Source: Sphingomonas sp. CCH10-B3 (GTDB taxonomy: Bacteria > Pseudomonadota > Alphaproteobacteria > Sphingomonadales > Sphingomonadaceae). From it: a stretch of 64,000 bases of DNA. Under the pieces are notes generated by a model that ran no database searches, had not been told where the DNA came from, and saw only the letters and a list, made by a program, of their open reading frames with translations. Position numbers and translations under genes: made by a program. The stretch is taken from positions 73,137-137,136 of the forward strand of contig NZ_LSIJ01000009.1 in assembly GCF_001556185.1 (NCBI RefSeq), read 5' to 3'. Below, piece after piece: positions 35,739-43,934 of this stretch (position 1 is the first letter of the stretch; every line of letters starts with the position of its first letter).

Positions 35739-36092
35739 ATGGAACTCAAGCACGCCATCACGGCACTTTCCGCGCTCGGCCATCCCGGACGCCTCACCAC
35801 GTTTCGCATGCTGGTGCAGGCGGGCCGGGAAGGAATCGCAGCAGGCGAGATTGCAAGGCAACTGGACGTGCCACCTAACACACTTTCCGCCAATCTTAAC
35901 ATTCTATCACACGCTGATCTGATCGAGAGCCGACGTGAAGGGCGATCGGTGATTTATTCGGCACGGTATGAGAGCATGGCTGACTTGCTCGAATATCTCA
36001 TGGAGGATTGTTGCGGCGGAAACCCCGAAATCTGTGCGCGCCTGGCCGATATGGTCCTGCGCAGCCACTGCGCCGAGGAGGGTCACGCATGA
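35739..36092 (+). CDS. arsR: ArsR/SmtB-family arsenic-responsive repressor
   Basis: The 117-residue winged-helix repressor has ALGHPGRLTTFRMLVQAG at the N-terminal helices, the recognition helix region IARQLDVPPNTLSANLNILSHADLIESRREGRSVIYS, and a C-terminal thiol site with C91-C92 and C99, suited to As(III) binding and similar in layout to the C-terminal site of the Acidithiobacillus-type ArsR. It overlaps arsC by 4 bases and heads a five-gene string arsR-arsC-arsC-aqpS-arsH. Confidence 0.9.
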   Translation: MELKHAITALSALGHPGRLTTFRMLVQAGREGIAAGEIARQLDVPPNTLSANLNILSHADLIESRREGRSVIYSARYESMADLLEYLMEDCCGGNPEICARLADMVLRSHCAEEGHA

Positions 36093-36613
36093 GCGACCAA
36101 AGCTACAATGTCTTGTTTCTTTGCACGGGCAACTCCGCTCGTTCGATCCTAGCCGAGAGCGCGCTGAACAATCTCGGCAAAGGCCGTTTTCGCGCCTTTT
36201 CAGCGGGGAGCTTTCCCAAGGGTGTCGTCCATCCAATGGCCTTGACCCTGATCAAGGAAGCCGGTCTGCCGACCGATGGCTTGCGGTCGAAAAGCTGGGA
36301 CGAGTTTGTCGGCCCAGACGCGCCGACGATCGATATTGTCATCACGGTTTGCGACAACGCTGCGGGCGAAGTCTGCCCGGTATGGCCGGGCCATCCCGTG
36401 ATGGCGCATTGGGGCATCGAAGACCCGGCGGCCGTGGAAGGCGAAGGTCAGCGTCATGCCTTTGAGGTGGCGATGCGTTACCTCACCAATCGCATCAATC
36501 TGCTGCTGGCGCTGCCGATCGACAGCATCGGTTCGATCGTGCTGCGTACCAAGCTGCGCGAGATCGGAAATGGCGAAGGCGCGACCATGCAAGATGGGGC
36601 TGTAACATCGTGA
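36089..36613 (+). CDS. arsC: Arsenate reductase, low-molecular-weight phosphatase (thioredoxin-coupled) type
   Basis: The 174-residue enzyme has the phosphatase P-loop C12-TGNSAR18 and further cysteines C88 (ITVCDN) and C96 (EVCPVWPG) for the disulfide cascade of thioredoxin-coupled ArsC. It reduces arsenate to arsenite in the cytoplasm. The ATG at 36089 overlaps the arsR stop (ATGA) and is preferred over an in-frame start inside arsR. It overlaps the next, unrelated ArsC gene by 4 bases. Confidence 0.92.
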   Translation: MSDQSYNVLFLCTGNSARSILAESALNNLGKGRFRAFSAGSFPKGVVHPMALTLIKEAGLPTDGLRSKSWDEFVGPDAPTIDIVITVCDNAAGEVCPVWPGHPVMAHWGIEDPAAVEGEGQRHAFEVAMRYLTNRINLLLALPIDSIGSIVLRTKLREIGNGEGATMQDGAVTS

Positions 36614-37047
36614 CGACCGACATCATCATCTACCACAACCCCGAATGCGGCACGTCGCGCAACACGCTGGCGATGGTCCGCAACGCGGGCATCGAGCCGC
36701 ACGTCATCGAATATTTGAAGACGCCGCCGTCGCGGGCGTTGCTCGTCCAGTTGATCGGCCGCGCTCCTATGCGCCCGCGTGATCTGCTCCGCGAGAAAGG
36801 CACGCCCTATGCCGAACTCGGTCTCGGCGACGAAAGCCTCAGCGACGACGCGCTGATCGACGCGATGATGGCACACCCGATTTTGATCAACCGCCCGCTG
36901 GTCGTGTCACCGCTGGGCGTGAGGCTATGCCGTCCCTCCGAGGCGGTTCTCGACCTGCTGCCCAAGGCACAACAGGGAGCGTTCAAAAAGGAAGACGGCG
37001 AGCAGGTCATCGACGCCGAAGGCAAGCGCGTCAGCTCTCCCCAATGA
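36610..37047 (+). CDS. arsC: Arsenate reductase, glutaredoxin-coupled (ArsC/Spx fold) type
   Basis: The 145-residue enzyme has the catalytic C13-G-T-S-R motif in HNPECGTSRNTL, then EYLKTPPSRALLVQLI, MRPRDLLREKGTPYAELGL, and PILINRPLVVSPLGVRLCRPSE, the normal glutaredoxin-dependent ArsC. It carries out the same net reaction as the preceding gene by a different electron donor. The start is GTG in a GTGA overlap. It overlaps the aquaporin gene by 4 bases. Confidence 0.93.
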   Translation: MTTDIIIYHNPECGTSRNTLAMVRNAGIEPHVIEYLKTPPSRALLVQLIGRAPMRPRDLLREKGTPYAELGLGDESLSDDALIDAMMAHPILINRPLVVSPLGVRLCRPSEAVLDLLPKAQQGAFKKEDGEQVIDAEGKRVSSPQ

Positions 37048-37709
37048 CCAGGTCGATGTGGGCCGAGGCTGTCGGCAGCTTTCTACTTTTCGCCACTGTT
37101 ATTGGCTCGGGGATCATGGGCGAACGGCTGGCGGACGGCAATATCGCTGTCGCCCTCCTCGGCAACACACTCGCGACCGGGGCGATGTTATTCGTTCTCA
37201 TAACAATGCTGGGTGCCATTTCCGGCGCACATTTCAATCCCGCCGTAACAATGGTGATGCGATTGCGCGGGGAGATCGGCACAACTGACGCGCTCCGCCA
37301 CATAGCCGCGCAATTGTTTGGCGGCATTGTGGGCGTGTGGGCAGCGCACGTTATGTTCGAACTGCCGGTGCTCGAATTCTCGACCAAGGTTCGCACTGGA
37401 TCGGGACAGTGGGTTGGCGAAGCCATCGCGACCTTCGGCCTGTTGCTGACCATTATCGGTACGGTCAAAATGCGCCCGAACTGGGTCCCTGCCAGCGTCG
37501 CGCTCTATATCACCGCAGCCTATTGGTTCACTTCCTCGACCAGTTTTGCCAACCCAGCGATCACCGTTGCACGGTCGCTGAGCGATACCTTTGCCGGCAT
37601 TGCTCCTGCCAGCGTACCGGGGTTCATTGCTGCTCAGATCGTCGGAGCGTTAGCCGCTCATCTGGTCGGAAAAGCCCTGTTCGACACGGCCGGAGAACTT
37701 CCAGCGTGA
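37044..37709 (+). CDS. aqpS: AqpS-like aquaglyceroporin of the arsenic operon
   Basis: The 221-residue channel has six membrane segments and two NPA motifs (65-67 in [11 protein letters not shown], 170-172 in [12 protein letters not shown]). In Sinorhizobium meliloti an aquaglyceroporin (AqpS) replaces the efflux pump in an ars operon and lets arsenite flow out down its gradient after arsenate reduction. The same role is inferred here because it sits between arsC and arsH and no ArsB or Acr3 gene is seen in the window. ATGA overlap at the start and GTGA at the end. Confidence 0.88.
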   Translation: MTRSMWAEAVGSFLLFATVIGSGIMGERLADGNIAVALLGNTLATGAMLFVLITMLGAISGAHFNPAVTMVMRLRGEIGTTDALRHIAAQLFGGIVGVWAAHVMFELPVLEFSTKVRTGSGQWVGEAIATFGLLLTIIGTVKMRPNWVPASVALYITAAYWFTSSTSFANPAITVARSLSDTFAGIAPASVPGFIAAQIVGALAAHLVGKALFDTAGELPA

Positions 37710-38452
37710 CACGCTTGCGACCGCTTTCGGACCCCGATGTGTTGCCCGCGCTGAAACCGGAATACGCAATTAAACGCCCTGGCGACGTTCTCGGCGATTC
37801 ATTGCCGCCGCCGCGTATCCTGTTGCTTTATGGATCGCTGCGCGAACGCTCTTATTCTCGGCTTGTGGTCGAAGAAGCAGCGCGATTAGCGCAGTTTTTT
37901 GGTGCCGAGACGCGGATTTTCGACCCGTCCGACCTGCCTCTGCCGGATCAGGTAACGGGCGACAATCACCCGGCTGTCGCAGAACTGCGCCAACATTCGC
38001 TGTGGTCGGAAGGCCAAGTATGGTGCAGTCCCGAGCGGCACGGTCAGATTACCGGCATCATGAAAACTCAAATCGACCACCTCCCGCTCAATATGGGCGG
38101 CATGCGGCCAACCCAAGGTCGAACGCTTGCGGTCATGCAGGTTTCGGCGGGTTCGCAATCATTCAACAGCGTCAACACGCTGCGCCTTCTCGGACGCTGG
38201 ATGCGAATGTTCACGATTCCCAATCAGTCGAGCGTCGCAAAGGCGTATCTGGAGTTCGACGATACCGGCCGGATGAAGCCATCGGCCTATTACGATCGGA
38301 TCGTCGATGTGATGGAGGAGTTGGTGCGATTCACAGTGCTCCTTCGGCCGCACGCAAAGCAATTGGTCGACCGATACTCCGAACGAAAGGACGCGGGTCT
38401 TGTAATTGATCCAGCCACCGATCCAGCCAGCATTGCGACGAATTCACAATAG
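37706..38452 (+). CDS. arsH: ArsH-type NADPH-dependent FMN reductase
   Basis: The 248-residue flavoprotein has [23 protein letters not shown] (FMN phosphate loop), [19 protein letters not shown] before it, and [41 protein letters not shown], all typical of ArsH. ArsH oxidises trivalent methyl- and aryl-arsenicals to less toxic pentavalent forms. The start is GTG overlapping the aqpS stop; longer frames upstream are shadows of aqpS. It is the last gene of the first ars string. Confidence 0.93.
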   Translation: MTRLRPLSDPDVLPALKPEYAIKRPGDVLGDSLPPPRILLLYGSLRERSYSRLVVEEAARLAQFFGAETRIFDPSDLPLPDQVTGDNHPAVAELRQHSLWSEGQVWCSPERHGQITGIMKTQIDHLPLNMGGMRPTQGRTLAVMQVSAGSQSFNSVNTLRLLGRWMRMFTIPNQSSVAKAYLEFDDTGRMKPSAYYDRIVDVMEELVRFTVLLRPHAKQLVDRYSERKDAGLVIDPATDPASIATNSQ

Positions 38453-38668
38453 TCCGCTTACAGGCTTCCTTCGCTGCGACGTCCGTTCTTAAAAATTCGA
38501 TGTCACGTCGGGGATGAACAGCTTTGAGGCGCCTTGCCGCGCGGCTGATTGAGCGGCTCATTGAAGTTGCTGGTAGGCCGCCTGTGATCAGATTTCCGTC
38601 CTCTCGGCGAACATCAGGGCGTCCTCAACGTCCCGGTTCCTTTGCCCGTGGTCGGAATACCGCGACAA

Positions 38669-38700
38669 ATATCCATTGATATAACTATAAATCCGGATAT
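38669..38700. promoter_or_regulatory. Palindromic AT-rich region before the second arsR
   Basis: ATATCC (38669-38674) is the inverse of GGATAT (38695-38700), and ATCCGGAT (38691-38698) is a perfect 8-bp palindrome ending 2 bases before the ATG at 38701. The stretch is far richer in A+T than its flanks. It is a candidate operator and promoter for the second arsR. Confidence 0.45.
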
Positions 38701-39039
38701 ATGGAAACTATGAGTGATGAGACCGATCGTGAAAAAGTCATGGCGGAGCGGCTCGCTTCCCTCGGCGCGCCCATCCGCCTTCGCATAATACGGACGCTGG
38801 TGCGCGCAGGCGACGATGGCGTTCCGGTAGGTGAGCTTCAGCGCAAGTTGGGGCTGGCGGCCTCGACGCATGCCCATCATCTCGCCGCGATGGTCAAGGC
38901 GGGACTCGTTCTTCAGGAGCGGCGTGGTCGTGAGGTGATCTGCACAGCAGCATTCGACGCAGTGCGCAGCGTCGGAGCCTATCTGATCGAGCATTGCTGC
39001 GCTGATACCGCAACCGAAAATCGCTCGGAGGCGGCCTAG
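38701..39039 (+). CDS. Second ArsR-family repressor
   Basis: The 112-residue winged-helix protein has RLASLGAPIRLRIIRTLVRAG, the recognition region KLGLAASTHAHHLAAMVKAGLVLQERRGREVI, and cysteines C81, C99 and C100 as a likely arsenical site. It differs clearly from the first ArsR and probably answers to a different arsenic form, such as the organoarsenicals handled by ArsI (inference). The start at 38701 abuts a palindrome; the ATG at 38710 is an alternative. The 248 bases before it hold no other gene. Confidence 0.87.
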   Translation: METMSDETDREKVMAERLASLGAPIRLRIIRTLVRAGDDGVPVGELQRKLGLAASTHAHHLAAMVKAGLVLQERRGREVICTAAFDAVRSVGAYLIEHCCADTATENRSEAA

Positions 39040-39093
39040 CAAGCCCCGTCAATTTGCTTGGATACAACCATAAGTCTAGAGGAGTAGTTACAA

Positions 39094-39591
39094 ATGAAGC
39101 GCCTACATATTCATGTGTCTGTCGATAATCTCAAACCCTCGATCGCCTTCTATTCGGCGCTGTTCGGGGCAGAGCCCGTGATTCAGAAAGAGGATTACGC
39201 GAAGTGGCTGCTCGACGACCCTCGCGTGAATTTTGCCATTTCTCGAAAGGAAGATAACGCGACGGGATTGAACCACCTTGGCGTCCAGGTCGAAACGGAA
39301 GCGGAGCTGGCTGAAGTGTACGAGCGGCTCGGCCGCGCCAACATCGACTCACAGGCAGAGAGCTGCGCGCGCTGCTGCTACGCCGAGTCCGAGAAGCATT
39401 GGGCTATCGACCCGACCGGCATCGTATGGGAAGCCTACCGGAACATGGGCTCGATTGCGGTCTATGGCGATGACCGGGGTCAGCACGTCGCCGATGTCCT
39501 CGCCGAACGCGCGGATGTCGCCAATATCGTTGCAGCCGAGTCCGCCGTGCCCCTGCAACTGAAATCGAGTAGCCAGGAGGTGTCAGCTTGA
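39094..39591 (+). CDS. arsI: ArsI-type C-As lyase (CadI family)
   Basis: The 165-residue vicinal-oxygen-chelate protein has likely iron ligands H5 (KRLHIHVSV), H61 (GLNHLGVQ) and E113 (GIVWEAYR), and the arsenical-binding cysteines C94-C95 in CARCCYAESEKHWAIDPTG. ArsI cleaves the carbon-arsenic bond of trivalent methyl- or aryl-arsenicals. AGAGGAG precedes the ATG. It follows the second arsR by 54 bases and is followed by the transglutaminase-like gene. Confidence 0.92.
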   Translation: MKRLHIHVSVDNLKPSIAFYSALFGAEPVIQKEDYAKWLLDDPRVNFAISRKEDNATGLNHLGVQVETEAELAEVYERLGRANIDSQAESCARCCYAESEKHWAIDPTGIVWEAYRNMGSIAVYGDDRGQHVADVLAERADVANIVAAESAVPLQLKSSSQEVSA

Positions 39592-39646
39592 TGCCCGACA
39601 GCTCCCGACGTGCACGCCCGATCGATCGACAACGGGAAACATCCAG

Positions 39647-40498
39647 ATGACCCAGAAAGATAGACTAAAGCCTGACGACGTGCGCCTGCATCCCGGATCG
39701 ATGGTGGCCACCATGGATTGCGAGGTTGACGACATCATCCTGCTGCCTGCTCCGCCGTCGCTGCTGGGATTGCAGGCGTCTGTCGATCTCCACGGTCTCG
39801 TCCAAGTCGGACTGGCCGAGGGGAATTTCGGATCCCAACGTGCGTTGGTCGCGCGTGCGCTCGTTGACTGTCCGCGCGCTACTTATCGCTGGGACGCGAC
39901 GGAAGATCCACCAGCTCCGAATTGGGTCTGGTCGCCCCCAGACCATCCGTTAAACCGGGCGTCACCCAAGCTGGCGCATCACGCGCGCCTGCTCGTCACG
40001 GACCGTTCGGGGCTCGAAGCCGTGGCGGCCGTGATTGAGCACGTGGCAGATGTCTTTCGCTACGGACATGGTGACGGGCGCTTCACCGACGGCATGGCAT
40101 CGGTACCTCTCGTGTCGTGCGGCCTGACACGAGGCACCTGCGTCGACATCCACACCTATGCCGTGGCGGCGCTGCGCGCGGCGGGAATCAGAGCCGCATA
40201 TGTCGCCGGGGTCTTCTGGCCGGGCGATGACCACTCCGCCCGCGACATGCACTGCTGGCTACTCGTGGACGGCGAGACCCAGACAAACTGGGACATTGCT
40301 CATGACCTGATCGCCTCCCGCGCACCGCAACCGGATCTGGCGGCGTGTCCAGGAATTCGCTTCCCGCTGAGTGTCGGACGAGGCCAACGATTTCGCGGCA
40401 GCGGTGTCGACGTGGAGATCGGCCACTTCGCAATACCGCATCGCATCCTCGGGGACGTGGCTGCCGCATTGCCGACGACGTTCACCAGGTTGATGTGA
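39647..40498 (+). CDS. Transglutaminase-like cysteine protease-fold protein in the ars cluster
   Basis: The 283-residue protein has an N-terminal beta-rich part (residues about 10-120) and a transglutaminase-like core with the Cys-His-Asp triad: C165 in GLTRGTCVDIHTYAVAALRAAGIRAAYVAGVFWPG, H202 in DMHCWLLVDG, D216 in NWDIAHD. There is no signal peptide or membrane segment. Such domains act as proteases, amidases or crosslinkers; the substrate is unknown. It lies 55 bases after arsI on the same strand. A role in arsenic biology is inference from position only. Confidence 0.78.
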   Translation: MTQKDRLKPDDVRLHPGSMVATMDCEVDDIILLPAPPSLLGLQASVDLHGLVQVGLAEGNFGSQRALVARALVDCPRATYRWDATEDPPAPNWVWSPPDHPLNRASPKLAHHARLLVTDRSGLEAVAAVIEHVADVFRYGHGDGRFTDGMASVPLVSCGLTRGTCVDIHTYAVAALRAAGIRAAYVAGVFWPGDDHSARDMHCWLLVDGETQTNWDIAHDLIASRAPQPDLAACPGIRFPLSVGRGQRFRGSGVDVEIGHFAIPHRILGDVAAALPTTFTRLM

Positions 40499-40844
40499 GC
40501 TTGCGTCCATCGAAGCGGATTAGCGAGGCCAAACAAGTGAATGCTGACCACCGAACGCTGACCGTTGCAGAACTGCGCAACTCGAGATTGCGAACGGCAG
40601 GCTGTGGCGAAAACCGTCGCTTATGGGTGACATTCGGAATGGCAGTATTTGGGGCGTTTGCCGACCGCCAGGTTATCGATGAGCCGGCCGACAGCTATCT
40701 GCTACTCGCAACCCAAAAGTCGCCTGACCGGAATGTCCCAGGTGTTGCCATTCGGCATTACGCAACAAGTGCAAAATGGGGGGCGGCTTTCGAGATTGGT
40801 TGAAGACGCCTGCTATGGCGACAACTGGGGCGAAACCCGCCCCA

Positions 40845-40969
40845 CCCCCACTCGTCACCCCGGCCTTGTGCCGGGACCTACCGGGCGGCTGGACGACGCG
40901 CTCTAGGCGTTAGGGTATCGCGTACGGCACTATGGGCCCCGGCACGAGGCCGGGGTGACGGTGAGGGGG
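40845..40969. repeat. Large imperfect inverted repeat (REP-like)
   Basis: The left arm at 40845-40875 (CCCCCACTCGTCACCCCGG, then CCTTGTGCCGGG) is matched in inverted form by the right arm at 40937-40969 (CCCCGGCACGAGG, then CCGGGGTGACGGTGAGGGGG). Arms of about 31 bases with few mismatches are separated by some 61 bases. The CACCCCGGCC-x-TG-x-GCCGGG pattern looks like the dispersed palindromic elements common between genes in sphingomonads. Confidence 0.75.
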
Positions 40970-41067
40970 ATGGTGTTCGGTCAGACCGCCCCCAAAATCC
41001 CCCACTGGCAATGTTGGAAATCATCGGTCATCCTGCCGCCAAGCCGGTTCCGGTCCGACCCAAAACA

Positions 41068-41081
41068 GGGGGGTACCCCCC
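41068..41081. promoter_or_regulatory. GC-tract palindrome upstream of the dipeptidase gene
   Basis: GGGGGGTACCCCCC is a perfect 14-bp palindrome ending 44 bases before the start at 41126, followed directly by TAGGAT. G/C-tract palindromes with TA edges are used by CsoR/RcnR-type metal regulators, but no such gene is adjacent, so this may be a coincidence. Confidence 0.3.
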
Positions 41082-41125
41082 TAGGATGGTCGTGACTTTT
41101 GTGACCTTTCGCGAAGGAATGCCTG

Positions 41126-42364
41126 ATGCTGCTCGCCCTCCTCCTCGCCGCCGCGCCGCTTCCCGCGCCTGCCGACGACGCGGCGCTGAAGGCGCGGGTC
41201 GAGCGGCTGCTCACCGCCACCCCAGTCATCGACGGGCATAACGACCTGCCGTGGGAAATCCGCGTGAATCACGACGCGAAAGTCGAAGCGCTCGACCTCA
41301 ACCAAGACACGTCGAAGCTGCCCAAGCCGCTCCAGACCGACATTCCCCGGCTGAAGAAGGGCCATGTCGGCGCGCAATTCTGGTCGGTGTGGATCACTGC
41401 CGACAATCTCGGCCCGCGAGCGGTCGAAATGACGCTCGAGGAAATCGACATCGTCAAACGCTTCGTCGCCGCCAATCCGGCGGTGTTCGAAATGGCGGGG
41501 ACCGCCGCCGACATCCGCCGGATCAGCAAGGCGGCCAAGATCGCCTCGCTGATGGGGGTCGAGGGCGGGCACCAGATCGATGGGCGCTTGTCGGTGCTGC
41601 GGCGCTATCATGATCTCGGCGTGCGTTACATGACGCTCACCCACACCAAGAGCCTGCCCTGGGCCGACGCCTCGACCGACGAACCGCGCTCGGGCGGCCT
41701 CAGCGCGTTCGGCAAGCAGGTCGTGGCGGAAATGAACCGCATCGGCATGATCGTGGATGTCAGTCATGTCTCGGACGCAACGATGGCGGCGGTGCTGTCT
41801 ACGACCAAGGCGCCGGTGATGGCCTCGCACTCCTCCGCGCGCGCGCTCGATGATGCACCCCGCAACATCCGCGACGATCTGCTCGCCAAAATCGGCGCCA
41901 ATGGCGGCGTGGTGATGGTCAACTTCTACCCTAGCTTCACCTCGCAGGCGTGGCGCGACTGGGACAAGGCACGCAGCGATTATGCCCGGTCGATCGGTGC
42001 TGCGACCGAGCCCTATGGCGCTAATGCCCCCGCGCCGATGGTCGCGTGGGACAAGGCGCATCCGCAGCCGCTGGTCAGCTCGGCGACGATCGCCGACCAT
42101 GTCGAGCATATCGCCAAGATTGCCGGCAAGGCGAGCGTCGGGCTGGGCAGCGATTTCGACGGGATCAACGGCACATCGCCGGTCGATATGACCGGCGTCG
42201 ACGGCTATCCCGCGCTGTTCGTCGAGCTCGCCCGGCGCGGGTGGAGCGACGCCGAACTCGCGGGGCTCGCGCAGGGCAATATCCTGCGGGTGATGGAAAA
42301 GGTCGAAGCGGTCGCAGCGGCGATGGCGGGGACGCCGCCGATCGACGCGACCGACCGACCCTGA
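41126..42364 (+). CDS. Membrane (renal-type) dipeptidase, M19 family
   Basis: The 412-residue protein has a short signal-like N-terminus (LLALLLAAAPLPAPA) and the M19 zinc-enzyme motifs: VIDGHNDLPW, ASLMGVEGGHQID, MTLTHTKSLPWADAS, IVDVSHVSDATM, APVMASHSSARALDDAPRN, and VGLGSDFDGIN. M19 enzymes cleave dipeptides, including D-amino-acid-containing ones, with a binuclear zinc site. Export to the periplasm is likely. It is monocistronic. Confidence 0.92.
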   Translation: MLLALLLAAAPLPAPADDAALKARVERLLTATPVIDGHNDLPWEIRVNHDAKVEALDLNQDTSKLPKPLQTDIPRLKKGHVGAQFWSVWITADNLGPRAVEMTLEEIDIVKRFVAANPAVFEMAGTAADIRRISKAAKIASLMGVEGGHQIDGRLSVLRRYHDLGVRYMTLTHTKSLPWADASTDEPRSGGLSAFGKQVVAEMNRIGMIVDVSHVSDATMAAVLSTTKAPVMASHSSARALDDAPRNIRDDLLAKIGANGGVVMVNFYPSFTSQAWRDWDKARSDYARSIGAATEPYGANAPAPMVAWDKAHPQPLVSSATIADHVEHIAKIAGKASVGLGSDFDGINGTSPVDMTGVDGYPALFVELARRGWSDAELAGLAQGNILRVMEKVEAVAAAMAGTPPIDATDRP

Positions 42365-42494
42365 CGCACGAGCGTCTGAAACAGCACCGCCAAGGTCGGC
42401 GCACGCACTGCTGGTCCGCACTTGCACGGGCGTGCGAACCACATGTTAACGCCTGTTTTTTATGCTCCCGCCCGAATTTCAGGGAGGGCAGGCG

Positions 42495-42917
42495 ATGTTG
42501 ATCAGATTGGTGATGCTGGGTGGTTTCGGTGTGCTTGTCGGCGGTGCGATGGCAGTTCATTACGCCGATCGCTCGCTCAATTATGTCGAGGTGCAGGCGC
42601 GGGTCGACAATGTGACTTCGGAATGCCGGCTTGAGCGCACCAGCCATTATGGCGTCGGCCGCCGCCGCGAATGGACTCGCGACATGGACTGCGATCTCGC
42701 CAAGACGCTGCGCGACGAAGACCCCGAGATGAAGGGGATGCACATCAAGCGGACGTCCAAGGTGATGCTGCGCTACACCTCGCCCGTCGACGGCCAGATC
42801 CACAGCGGCAGCTATTATGTGTCGAGCAAGGACGACGAACAAAAGGCACCGCAGCCCGGCAGCGTGGTCGGCATTCTCGCCAATACGTCGAAGCCGGACA
42901 AGATCCAGCGACTCTGA
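42495..42917 (+). CDS. Membrane-anchored small protein, function unknown
   Basis: The 140-residue protein has one N-terminal hydrophobic segment (LIRLVMLGGFGVLVGGAMAV) followed by a periplasmic part with two cysteines (C38 and C60) and a pattern YVEVQARVDNVTSECRLER...SPVDGQIHSGSYYVSS that looks like a small beta domain, reminiscent of DUF3592-type proteins. I cannot assign a role. AGGGAGGGC before the ATG at 42495 decides the start over an in-frame ATG at 42462. Confidence 0.65.
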   Translation: MLIRLVMLGGFGVLVGGAMAVHYADRSLNYVEVQARVDNVTSECRLERTSHYGVGRRREWTRDMDCDLAKTLRDEDPEMKGMHIKRTSKVMLRYTSPVDGQIHSGSYYVSSKDDEQKAPQPGSVVGILANTSKPDKIQRL

Positions 42918-42926
42918 GCCGCGCGC

Positions 42927-43934
42927 TCAGAAGCCCGACAGAAAGCTCGCGAGATTGGCGCCGAGCGCGTCGACGGCATAGCCGCCTTCCATCAGCAGCA
43001 CGCTCGGCCAGCCGCGCGCGGCGATGTCGGCGGCGAGCACGGCATAGTCGGGTGTTGCGATCTTGAAATGGCTGATCGGGTCGCCGTCCCACGTATCGGC
43101 GCCGAAGCTGACGACCAGCAGATCGGGGCCGAAGGCGGCGATCGCGTCGAGCGCGGTCGCCTGCGCCGCGCGGAATGCTGCCAGCGTCGTCCCCTGCGGC
43201 AGCGGCAGGTTGAGCGTCGCGCCCTCGCCTTCGCCCGCGCCGCGTTCGTCGGCATGGCCCCAGTAGAAGGGGTAATCGGTCGCCGGGTCGGCGTGGATGC
43301 TGGCATAGAACACGTCGCCGCGATCCCAGAAAATGTCCTGCGTGCCGTTGCCGTGGTGATAATCGATGTCGAGGATCGCGACGCGGCGTGCCCCGGCATC
43401 GCGCGCCGCCTGCGCCACGATCGCCGCTGCATTCAGATAGCAATAGCCGCCCAGATAATCGGCCCCGGCATGATGCCCCGGCGGACGGCACAAGGCGAAG
43501 GCCACCCGCTCGCCGCCCCGCACTGCCGCCAGCGCCGCGAGCGCCGACTGCACGCTCCAATAGGCGGCGTCATAGCTGTCGGCGGTCAGCGGGGTCGACG
43601 CATCGAAGCTGTAGCGCCCGATCAGCGCATCGATCCGGCTCAGGTCGAGCGGCCGCCGCCCGACCACCGGCCAGACATAGCCGATCACATCCCCGGGCCG
43701 CCCCGCCTCCGCCCAGCGCGCGGGCGCGGTCTGGAGGAAATCGAGATAGCCCGCGTCGTGCACCGCGCGGATCGCCGCATCGCCGCGATCCTCGGGCTCG
43801 ACCGCGCCGACGATCCCCGCGAGCAAAGCCTCGGCGCGCGCCGGGCTTTCGGCATAGGCCGTGAAGCCGCCGTTATGGAGTTCCTGCAAGGGGGCATGGG
43901 CAAGCTGGCGGGGGGAGAAGAAGGCGCGCATCAC
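42927..43934 (-). CDS. Histone deacetylase-like / acetylpolyamine amidohydrolase family protein
   Basis: The 335-residue zinc amidohydrolase has GGERVAFALCRPPGHHAGADYLGGYCYLNAAAIVAQ, VAILDIDYHHGNGTQDIFWDR, VVSFGADTWDGDP and a final LLMEGGYAVDALGANL, the full metal and catalytic set of bacterial HDAC-family enzymes. Likely substrates are acetylpolyamines or other N-acetyl compounds. It starts at a GTG overlapping the nhaA stop (GTGA); an ATG directly follows. It is the second gene after nhaA. Confidence 0.9.
   Translation of the reverse strand: MMRAFFSPRQLAHAPLQELHNGGFTAYAESPARAEALLAGIVGAVEPEDRGDAAIRAVHDAGYLDFLQTAPARWAEAGRPGDVIGYVWPVVGRRPLDLSRIDALIGRYSFDASTPLTADSYDAAYWSVQSALAALAAVRGGERVAFALCRPPGHHAGADYLGGYCYLNAAAIVAQAARDAGARRVAILDIDYHHGNGTQDIFWDRGDVFYASIHADPATDYPFYWGHADERGAGEGEGATLNLPLPQGTTLAAFRAAQATALDAIAAFGPDLLVVSFGADTWDGDPISHFKIATPDYAVLAADIAARGWPSVLLMEGGYAVDALGANLASFLSGF

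Larger units (their letters stand above)
40499..41125. other. 627-base gene-free stretch right of the arsenic cluster
   Basis: I find no supported gene here. An open frame at 40345-40803 runs out of the preceding gene and has no motif or ribosome site. The stretch contains a large inverted repeat (40845-40969) and a GC palindrome (41068-41081), described separately, and the promoter region of the dipeptidase gene. It marks the return from accessory to core genes. Confidence 0.6.

Noticed and set aside
40345..40803. 152-codon open frame overlapping the end of the transglutaminase-like gene
   Set aside because: Its first part is an out-of-frame shadow of that gene; the rest has no ribosome site or recognisable motif.
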